From: Bacteroidia bacterium
Lineage (GTDB): Bacteria > Bacteroidota > Bacteroidia > Cytophagales > JAAEPT01
Assembly (NCBI GenBank): GCA_030431525.1
Contig: JAUIJC010000002.1
Location: 1-64,000, forward strand
Direction of reading: 5' to 3'
Length of the DNA: 64,000 nt
The notes below the pieces were generated by a model, which saw only the letters and a program-made list of their open reading frames with translations, was not told where the DNA came from and did not search any database. Shown one piece after another: positions 24,906-31,717 of the stretch. Within the stretch, counting starts at the first letter, position 1, and each line of letters starts with the position of its first letter. The translations under genes and the position numbers were made by a program.

Positions 24906-27100
24906 ACGCCCAATTCCAGTTGGTTTTTAATCAGGTGGTAATAAGCGCCTTCCAAGGCGATCAGCTCCGCATGGGTGCCCTGCTCAGTAATCTGTCCTTG
25001 GTCCAGCACGATGATTTGGTCGGCATGCCGAACGGTACTCAGTCGGTGGGCGACCACCACCACCGTTTTTCCCTTGAAAAAGGCGTCGAGGTTTTCGGTG
25101 ATTTCCTTTTCGTTGTTGGCGTCCAAGGAGTTGGTGGCTTCGTCAAAAAACAGGTACTCGGGGTTCCGGTATGCCGAACGGGCGATGAGGATGCGTTGCT
25201 TTTGTCCCTCGCTCAGGCCGATGCCATCCACGCCGATCATGCTTTGGTAACCCGCCGGCAGACTGGAAACGAAGGTGTCCACGTTGGCAATTTTGGCGGA
25301 TTCGTACAGGCGTTTCTCATCGATGTACTGGCTCCCAAAAGCGATGTTGGAGGCAATGGTGTCCGAAAAAATGTACCCGCCTTGGAGCACCGCGCCACAT
25401 CTGTTTCGCCATGAGGTCGGTTCCAAAACGGACAGTGGCGTATCGCCGATGTTGATTTTTCCCTCGGTGGGGTCGATAAATTTGAGAAGCAGTTTCACCA
25501 AGGTGGTTTTTCCGCTTCCGCTGGCCCCCACGATGGCGGTCACCTTTCCCGACGGAATGGTGAGGTCGATGTTTTTCAAGGCCCTTTTGTCCATGTGTTT
25601 GCTGTATTTGAAAGAGACGTTTTGAAGGACGATGTCCTTTTTTGAACTGCCGTTATGGTAATGCCCTTGTTGGACGCCCTCGTTTTCGGAGGGAAGACTG
25701 AAAATTTCATTGATGCGTTGGAAGCTGAGTTTGGCGTCCTGCCAATTGCGGAAAAAGTCGATGAAGTGGAGCACCGGATTGTTCAGTTGGCCGGTGATGT
25801 AGGAGATGGAAAGCATCATGCCCAAGCTCAGTTCACCTTTCAGCACCAAACTGGCGGACATGACGATGATCAGAATGTTCTTGATCTCTCCCAAAAACAG
25901 GGTGCCTCCCTGTTGTGACTGCTCGATGTTGAGGCTGGTAAAGTTGAGTTTGAACAGCTTGGCTTGTTTCTCTTCCCATTCCCAGCGCTTGAACCTTTCT
26001 GCTCCGTTCAGTTTGATCTCGTGCATTCCCTGCACGATTTCGATCATGGTGTTTTGGTTGTCCGCGATCTGGCTGAATTTCCCGTAGTCAAACTGCTTCC
26101 GCTTTTTCATAAAGCCCAAAATCCAGAGGGTGCTCAGGGCCGTTCCGATGAAAAAAATCAAGGCGATTTCTATGCTGTAAATCATCAGGACGATGGAAAA
26201 AACGATGAGGTTGATGGCCGAGAACAAGGTGTTGATGACGGTGTGCGTCAGGAAGACTTCGATCCGGCGATGGTCTTGCATCCGTTGCATGATGTCCGCC
26301 GTTTTTCGGGCCTCAAAAAAGGAGGCCGGAAGAACCATGAGCTTCGACAAAAAGTCCGACAAGAGGGAGATGCTCACCCGACTGCCGATATGCAACAGCA
26401 CACGGGTTCGGATCATTTCCACCAATGTTCTTCCGGTGAAAACCATCAGCTGGGCCACGCAGGTCATGTAGATGAAGCCGATGTCCTCGGTCTGGATTCC
26501 CGTGTCCACGATGGCCTGCGTGAGAAAGGGGAGCACCATGGCCAAGCCCGTGGCCAGCATCAAACCGATGGAGATTTGGGTGAAAAGCCCTTTGTAGCCC
26601 TTTAAATAGTGGGCGAGTTTCCAAAGGCCTCCGTCTTCGGTTTCATGTTCTTGTTTGTAGAAGTCGGCCTGCGGTTCCAAAAGCAAGGCCACGCCTCGGG
26701 TTTCTCCCTTTGGAAGCCAGTGTTTGGCGAATTCCGCTTCGCTGAGTCGGACTTTTCCTTTTGCCGGATCGGCAATGTGGTAGCGTCCTTTTTCAAGCTC
26801 GTGGATGACCACATAGTGGGCCTGTCCCCAATGCAGGATGGCGGGCAAAGGCACTTTTTGTAATTGCTCACAGCTCAGTTGCGCCCCAAAGGTTTTGAAC
26901 CCGAGGCTCTCCGAAGCCTTCATCAGCCCCGTCAGCGACGACCCATCCTTGCCGATTCCGGCCAATTGTCTCAAGGTCGTCAGGGCATGGGAGCGCCCAT
27001 AGTGCTTGCAGACCATGGAAAGGCAGGCCGCACCGCAGTCCATCACGTCTAACTGCCTGACGTAGGGGAAACTCTTTTTGAAACCAATGTAACGCAACAT
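24902..27100 (-). CDS. Peptidase-containing ABC transporter (C39 peptidase, TMD, NBD)
   Basis: A bifunctional exporter that cleaves the leader after GG and pumps out the mature peptide. The C39 peptidase is at the N-terminus (VRQLDVMDCGAACLSM with the catalytic Cys; GQAHYVVIHEL with the His; IADPAKG with the Asp). Five to six membrane helices follow (about 160-440) and then an ABC domain with Walker A GASGSGKTT, signature LSEGQKQR, Walker B YLFFDEATN and an H-loop (VVAHRLST). I choose the ATG at 27100 (732 residues) because the family starts just before the peptidase; an in-frame ATG at 27136 would add 12 residues. With either start a Zur-type box overlaps the start codon, which is unusual and implies a very short leader. 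Confidence 0.92.
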   Translation of the reverse strand: MLRYIGFKKSFPYVRQLDVMDCGAACLSMVCKHYGRSHALTTLRQLAGIGKDGSSLTGLMKASESLGFKTFGAQLSCEQLQKVPLPAILHWGQAHYVVIHELEKGRYHIADPAKGKVRLSEAEFAKHWLPKGETRGVALLLEPQADFYKQEHETEDGGLWKLAHYLKGYKGLFTQISIGLMLATGLAMVLPFLTQAIVDTGIQTEDIGFIYMTCVAQLMVFTGRTLVEMIRTRVLLHIGSRVSISLLSDFLSKLMVLPASFFEARKTADIMQRMQDHRRIEVFLTHTVINTLFSAINLIVFSIVLMIYSIEIALIFFIGTALSTLWILGFMKKRKQFDYGKFSQIADNQNTMIEIVQGMHEIKLNGAERFKRWEWEEKQAKLFKLNFTSLNIEQSQQGGTLFLGEIKNILIIVMSASLVLKGELSLGMMLSISYITGQLNNPVLHFIDFFRNWQDAKLSFQRINEIFSLPSENEGVQQGHYHNGSSKKDIVLQNVSFKYSKHMDKRALKNIDLTIPSGKVTAIVGASGSGKTTLVKLLLKFIDPTEGKINIGDTPLSVLEPTSWRNRCGAVLQGGYIFSDTIASNIAFGSQYIDEKRLYESAKIANVDTFVSSLPAGYQSMIGVDGIGLSEGQKQRILIARSAYRNPEYLFFDEATNSLDANNEKEITENLDAFFKGKTVVVVAHRLSTVRHADQIIVLDQGQITEQGTHAELIALEGAYYHLIKNQLELGV

Positions 27101-27146
27101 GGTTGCAATAATCGTATTCCATTCATATAATTGCAACTGTGTTGCG
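27094..27146. promoter_or_regulatory. Zur-type operator pair in a divergent promoter (exporter / T9SS propeller)
   Basis: GCAACATGGTTGC (27094-27106) and GCAACTGTGTTGC (27134-27146) have centres 40 bp apart. For the rightward gene, TTG at 27103-27105, a 21-base spacer and TATAATTG (27127-27134, one change from TAnnTTTG) form a promoter with one box on each element. The arrangement is nearly symmetrical for the leftward exporter operon. One operator pair could therefore shut off export and the T9SS/TonB-receptor run together. Confidence 0.75.
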
Positions 27147-27170
27147 AATGATTATTAATAATCGAATACA

Positions 27171-29285
27171 ATGAAAAAAGTTTACATCCAGATGATGTTG
27201 GCGTTGGGCGTTTCGCTTTCGGCCAACGCACAGGAATGGGAATGGCAAAATCCCTATCCAGTAGGAAATGCCCATGCCGACGTGGCTTGGGTCGATGACC
27301 AAAGCTTTTATGTGTCGGGCTCTAAGGGGCAGTTCGTGAAAACGAATGACTTTGGGCAGACGTGGGAAACGGCAAACCTGCCGACCGACGCTACCGTTCG
27401 CGAGATTCACTTTGTGAGCGCCGAAAAGGGTTGGGCCGCCACTGATAACGGTGAGATTTGGGTAACCGAGGACGCTGGTGAGAACTGGAGCTTGCAATTG
27501 CAGGACCCTGCGATGCCAACGCTTCGTGATATTCATGTTTTGAATGATGTGGGCTACGCCGTGGGTGATGCGGGCTATGTGGAGAATGCCATGTTGCGCA
27601 CAACCAACGGTGGTTCCAACTGGGAGGCGGTGACTCTGCCTATCCGTTCAGGGGAAGCCTTTTACGGCATGTTCTACACCAAGGCCATCAACAAAGACAC
27701 TGTTTATGCGGCCAGCTGGGACAACACCTTCTTTAAAAGCTATGACCAAGGCGTGACTTGGGATACCACTCATCTTCCAGCTTCTCCAGCCGGATATTAT
27801 GAGGGTGGTTATTTCGTGAACGACAGCACGGGATTCATCGTGGGGCCAAATGGCGCCATCGTGAAAACAACGGATTTCGGTGATTCTTGGGAGGTGCTTG
27901 CCGGCAGTGCGGATTCCACTGATGAGGACTCACACTACTTCAGCGAGGTCTTTTTCCTTGATGAGCAAAACGGTTGGGTGAGCAGTTTCGGCTGTTTGTA
28001 TAAAACCATTGACGGCGGTGCTACATGGGACAGATCTTGTGACGGCACCTACGGAACCAGCCGTAAATCCTTCATTCAGTTCAATGAACAGCGGGAAGGG
28101 ATTGTCGTGGCTGGTTATGAAGTGTATGTTTCGGAAAGCGGTTCGGACTTCAATGCGGTATTGCCAACGGCTCCGATCAACAACCTGTACAGCATCCATG
28201 ATTTGGAGGGTCACCTTTATCTATCTGCCAGCAATGGAACAATTTTCCATTCCCAAGACGGAGGTGAGAATTGGATGTTGATGAACACTTCAACCGACGC
28301 TTCCCTGAAGGCCGTTCAGTTTTTCGATGAGAACAACGGCTGGGCTACGGGTAGCGACAGCACCATTTTGAAAACTTCGGATGCAGGTTTGAGCTGGACA
28401 TCTTTCGACGTGGATTACGATGGTAGTTTCAACGACATGTATGTGTGGTCTGAATCATCGGCCATCGTGGTGGGTAGCTCTGGAGCAATCTTCAAAACTA
28501 CGGACGGCGGTGCTACATGGACCGAAGGTCAGCTTGCATCCACAAGCCATATTTACGCGGTGCATTTCGCTGATGCCGATACCGGTTATGTTGTGGGTAG
28601 GTCTGGTTTGGTGGCCCGTACTGTTGACGGTGGATTGAACTGGGAGGTTCAAGATGCAGGAGTCGTTTCTCACCTTTATGGCGTCTATTTTGTTGATGCC
28701 AAAACAGGTTATGCCGTTGGTCGTTCTGGAAAGATTCTCTTCACGGAGGATGCCGGTGCAACATGGACCAAGCAGGTTAGCGGTCAATCAGGAACCTTGA
28801 ATGCCGTTTATTTCTCGGATAACCTTCATGGTTGGGTTAGCGGTAGCGGAAAAATCCTCGTTTCTGAAGACGGTGGACAGACTTGGGACAGCCAAGACAC
28901 CCCATCAGGAAGTGCCCTGCAAGATGTGTATTTCAACGAGCAAGGCAATGGTTGGGCAGTCGGAGGCAATGGCAACATCCTTTCCTTCGGAGAAAGGATT
29001 ACAAGCTTGGACGAAGCCTTCTCGATGGATGCGAAGAACAATGTTCACGTGTTCCCGAATCCGGCCAATGAAATCACGACTTTCTCGCTTTCAGGTAACT
29101 ACAGCGGAGAGGTTCAATTGCTGATCTACGACAACTTGGGCGGATTGGTCGCCAAAGATAAACTATCGTTTGAGGGTGGAAGCGCTTCTTGGAACGTTGC
29201 ACCATCCTTGTCCGCAGGGTTCTATTCCTACCAATTGTTGGTGCAAGGTGAAGCCCAAGGCGGTAAACTGATTCTTCAAAAATGA
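27171..29285 (+). CDS. T9SS-secreted Ycf48/BNR-type beta-propeller protein
   Basis: A 704-residue protein with a signal peptide (1-20, cleavage near ANA) and about a dozen propeller-blade repeats of the Ycf48/BNR type. Each contains the pattern F.D...GWA.G..G.I..T.DGG.TW (for example VGSSGAIFKTTDGGATW and VGRSGLVARTVDGGLNW). A type A T9SS sorting domain ends the chain (FPNPANEITTFSLSGNYSGE from about 630). Such propellers serve as binding platforms; the ligand is unknown. It is the first gene after the right-hand side of the divergent Zur-type operator and is followed by another T9SS gene, a DUF4625 lipoprotein and a TonB receptor in the same direction, so a surface role in zinc or peptide capture is plausible. 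Confidence 0.9.
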   Translation: MKKVYIQMMLALGVSLSANAQEWEWQNPYPVGNAHADVAWVDDQSFYVSGSKGQFVKTNDFGQTWETANLPTDATVREIHFVSAEKGWAATDNGEIWVTEDAGENWSLQLQDPAMPTLRDIHVLNDVGYAVGDAGYVENAMLRTTNGGSNWEAVTLPIRSGEAFYGMFYTKAINKDTVYAASWDNTFFKSYDQGVTWDTTHLPASPAGYYEGGYFVNDSTGFIVGPNGAIVKTTDFGDSWEVLAGSADSTDEDSHYFSEVFFLDEQNGWVSSFGCLYKTIDGGATWDRSCDGTYGTSRKSFIQFNEQREGIVVAGYEVYVSESGSDFNAVLPTAPINNLYSIHDLEGHLYLSASNGTIFHSQDGGENWMLMNTSTDASLKAVQFFDENNGWATGSDSTILKTSDAGLSWTSFDVDYDGSFNDMYVWSESSAIVVGSSGAIFKTTDGGATWTEGQLASTSHIYAVHFADADTGYVVGRSGLVARTVDGGLNWEVQDAGVVSHLYGVYFVDAKTGYAVGRSGKILFTEDAGATWTKQVSGQSGTLNAVYFSDNLHGWVSGSGKILVSEDGGQTWDSQDTPSGSALQDVYFNEQGNGWAVGGNGNILSFGERITSLDEAFSMDAKNNVHVFPNPANEITTFSLSGNYSGEVQLLIYDNLGGLVAKDKLSFEGGSASWNVAPSLSAGFYSYQLLVQGEAQGGKLILQK

Positions 29286-29293
29286 ATGACAGT

Positions 29294-29331
29294 CCCCCGA
29301 AGCCACTTTGGTTTTGGGGGGTTGTTTTTTT
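29294..29331 (+). terminator. Terminator after the propeller gene
   Basis: CCCCCGAAGCCA pairs with TGGTTTTGGGGG (A/G-T mismatches inside) and is followed by GTTGTTTTTTT. It would separate or weaken transcription into the downstream genes, which lack their own visible operator. Confidence 0.7.
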
Positions 29332-29352
29332 AGGTCAGGGAGGAGGTTTTAA

Positions 29353-29381
29353 ACCACGGAGAATAGGAGAGAAGGAGGCTT
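29353..29381. repeat. Half copy of repeat family R3
   Basis: Only the left arm is seen: ACCACGGAGAATAGGAGAGA, then AGGAGG. The matching right arm is not nearby; the nearest pyrimidine arm is at 31661. Confidence 0.6.
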
Positions 29382-29511
29382 GTTATTGTCGAAGAAGGGA
29401 TGGGTTGGCCTTTCTTCTTTTAGACGGTCGTCCGCTTCTTTTTCTTCAGTTTGGTGGTTTAAAAACCTTCTTTCTGACCTTTCATTCTTAATTCTCATAG
29501 CTATTTCTGAT

Positions 29512-30417
29512 ATGCTGAGAGCACTCACCTTGATTTCTCTTCTGTCGTTTGTGCCCCTTTTGAAGGCCCAAACGGTGGACACGCTTTCCAATTTGCCCGA
29601 GGGCACATCCTTGTATGCGCCCCGCTATACCAATACTGGCCAATGGGGTTATGTGTTGGGGCAAAATTCATCTTACCGCCAGCAGTTTGCCGAGAAGTAT
29701 TACATCGACGGACAAGCCAATGTAACGAGCTTGATTACCCACCTCACGGGCGTGGTGAACAATGAGGACAATTATGTGGAGTTCAACGTCTATCAAGTGG
29801 GGGAAAATGGACTTCCAAGCAATCGGTTGGGAGGCAAACAAGTCCTATATAAAAACCTTGACCTTTCTGGCGAGGCGATGAAGGTGTCCTTCAACACGCC
29901 CATTGCTGTCCAAGATTCCTTTTTTGTCACCTTCAACGTGCTGGATTACCTGCACGGCGGATTTGACGGCGACACCTTGGGACTGATGATGGGAGAGGAT
30001 GGCTCGCGTTCCACAGAGGACTTGGGCAATTTCGGCAGAAATGCCATTCAGGCGCATAACCACACCAAGGAGGACTGGAAGGATTTTTACACCCAGAATT
30101 TCACGCCCATCGCCACGCATTTTGCGCTTTTCCCGATCGTCGAAGCGGAGGGAATCACTGCGCTCGCCAGTGCCGAATCCGAGACAAGGGCCACCCTTTT
30201 TCCCAATCCTGCCACCGACCGTTTCCACCTTGGACTTGAGGTGGATTGTGAACGGATGACGGTTTTTGACCTGATGGGTGAAGTGGTGTTTGAGGCGGAG
30301 GGAGCGGAAATCCAAAATGGGGTTGATGTTTCCGAATGGCCATCGGGGAGTTACCTGATTCGCTTGGCGATGAGCGATAAAGGGTTTGTGGTGGAGCGAT
30401 TGGTTGTGGGGAGGTAA
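29512..30417 (+). CDS. T9SS type A sorting-domain protein, function unknown
   Basis: I start this at the ATG at 29512 because it opens on a signal peptide (LTLISLLSFVPLLKAQ, cleavage after KAQ). The longer frame from 29380 runs through a repeat. The 301-residue product has an all-beta body with no family I recognise, a His-containing stretch AHNHTKEDW near 195, and a short type A sorting domain (FPNPATDRFHLGLE from about 228). It lies in the rightward run from the Zur-type operator towards the TonB receptor, so it may be a surface accessory of that system. The function is otherwise unknown. Confidence 0.8.
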   Translation: MLRALTLISLLSFVPLLKAQTVDTLSNLPEGTSLYAPRYTNTGQWGYVLGQNSSYRQQFAEKYYIDGQANVTSLITHLTGVVNNEDNYVEFNVYQVGENGLPSNRLGGKQVLYKNLDLSGEAMKVSFNTPIAVQDSFFVTFNVLDYLHGGFDGDTLGLMMGEDGSRSTEDLGNFGRNAIQAHNHTKEDWKDFYTQNFTPIATHFALFPIVEAEGITALASAESETRATLFPNPATDRFHLGLEVDCERMTVFDLMGEVVFEAEGAEIQNGVDVSEWPSGSYLIRLAMSDKGFVVERLVVGR

Positions 30418-30465
30418 GAGTTGAGAGCTAAGAAATAGGAGCCCAATAGTTCCGAGGCGCAACCC

Positions 30466-30589
30466 GTAGCGACGCTTTGAAAGCGTCGGGCCTAATTTGC
30501 CTTTGGCAAATTACAGTTGCTCCCAAAGGTATTCTTTGCTTCAATCCGACTTCGTCGTCTTGGTTTCGACGCTTTCAAAGCGTCGCTAC
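30466..30589. repeat. Intergenic palindromic repeat, family R2, copy b
   Basis: 124 bp with both ends GTAGCGACGCTTTGAAAGCG-type and complementary. The interior TTACAGTTGCTCCCAAAGGT is shared with copy c, which lies in the same orientation on the other side of the DUF4625 gene. Confidence 0.85.
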
Positions 30590-30635
30590 GCATTTCGGGT
30601 AGCATACACACCGAAAAAATCTTTGATATATAAAT

Positions 30636-31481
30636 ATGCAGTCTTTCAAGTCGTCCTTTATCAGCTTCCCCAAATTCGCCTTGTTCGCGCTCTCAGTGTT
30701 CCTGCTTTCCTGCGAAAAGGAAACTCCAAAAATCTCGGGAAAAGATCTGCCCAAAAAGCCCTTGATTCTTATGAAGAATGTGGCTCCCGAGGTGCAAACG
30801 CTCGAAATCTGTGGCCAAGAAGATCCGTTTTCCATTGCGCTTTCTTCGGACGATACCCTCAGCCTAAACTTTAATTTGAGGGCCTTGAACGGAATGTCCC
30901 AGTACAAAATCGACATCCATAGCAATTTCGATTGTCACGCCCACGGAAGGCTGGCCAAGACAACGGGAACGCCGTGGCAGGTGTTGAAAATCGTTGATGT
31001 CGAGGGGACGGATATTGAGATTACCGAAAAGCTACCCGTTCCCGATGATGTGCAGGTGGGGAATTACCACTTTATGCTCCAAGGAATCGACCTGAAAGGA
31101 AACGAAGCCGAATGGGTGCTGTACAGTTTGAAGGTCAACAACGGGAGCGACGAGCAGTCGCCGGAATTGGAGTTTTCAGAACCGACTTCGGATTCCATCG
31201 CCATTTCGAAGACCGAGAAGGTGGAGGCTAAACTAAACATCACCGACAACAAGGCGATTTTTGGCGGACGCATTGACGTGACTTACTTGAGCCCTTCGGG
31301 CACCGAGTTTACCGCTGAGCAGTATTTTTTCCCAAAGGACGGGGGAAAGGAATTGGATTATGACTTTTCCTTCGCGTTTCCCACGACGCCGTCAACGGGA
31401 AGCTACACCTTTGTTTTCGAGGCTTTTGACGCGGTGGGGAATGAGACGGAGAGGCGTTTGAAAGTTTATGTTTTGGACTAA
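30636..31481 (+). CDS. DUF4625 lipoprotein with His/Cys-rich segment
   Basis: A 281-residue lipoprotein: hydrophobic N-terminus, then the lipobox VFLLSC with Cys near residue 26. The body contains two DUF4625-like beta-sandwich repeats, in which GNYHFMLQGIDLKGNEAEW near 140-158 and GSYTFVFEAFDAVGNETER near the end are equivalent. A DIHSNFDCHAHGR segment near 92-104 places three His and a Cys within eleven residues, a plausible metal site. DUF4625 genes often lie just before TonB receptors in Bacteroidota, as here (31718). A role as surface metal-binding partner of that receptor is inferred. The gene is bracketed by two direct copies of repeat R2. Confidence 0.85.
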   Translation: MQSFKSSFISFPKFALFALSVFLLSCEKETPKISGKDLPKKPLILMKNVAPEVQTLEICGQEDPFSIALSSDDTLSLNFNLRALNGMSQYKIDIHSNFDCHAHGRLAKTTGTPWQVLKIVDVEGTDIEITEKLPVPDDVQVGNYHFMLQGIDLKGNEAEWVLYSLKVNNGSDEQSPELEFSEPTSDSIAISKTEKVEAKLNITDNKAIFGGRIDVTYLSPSGTEFTAEQYFFPKDGGKELDYDFSFAFPTTPSTGSYTFVFEAFDAVGNETERRLKVYVLD

Positions 31482-31501
31482 GGGCACGGAGCAGTGTACC
31501 C

Positions 31502-31625
31502 GTAGCGACGCTTTGAAAGCGTCGGGCCTAATTTGCCAACGGCGAATTACAGTTGCTCCCAAAGGTATTCTTTGCTTCAATCCGACTTTGTCGTCTTGGT
31601 TTCGACGCTTTCAAAGCGTCGCTAC
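31502..31625. repeat. Intergenic palindromic repeat, family R2, copy c
   Basis: 124 bp, nearly identical to copy b at 30466-30589 (a few changes, e.g. in the TTTGCC..GGCAAAT inner stem). It starts 20 bases after the DUF4625 stop codon. Confidence 0.85.
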
Positions 31626-31660
31626 GCAGGACTTTCAAAACCATAATGGGCAGAAAATAT

Positions 31661-31699
31661 GGTCTCCTTTTCTCCATACCGCTGTGGCCTCTGTGGACC
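31661..31699. repeat. Half copy of repeat family R3
   Basis: The right arm only: GGTCTCCTTTTCTCCATACC, then CTGTGGCCTCTGTGGACC, ending 18 bases before the TonB receptor ATG. Confidence 0.6.
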
Positions 31700-31717
31700 A
31701 AAAAAAGATAAACCAAA

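Noticed and set aside
30466-31625. Composite transposon carrying the DUF4625 gene
   Set aside because: The flanking R2 copies are short palindromic elements without transposase, and another copy exists elsewhere (14634). Flanking is better explained by dispersed intergenic repeats.
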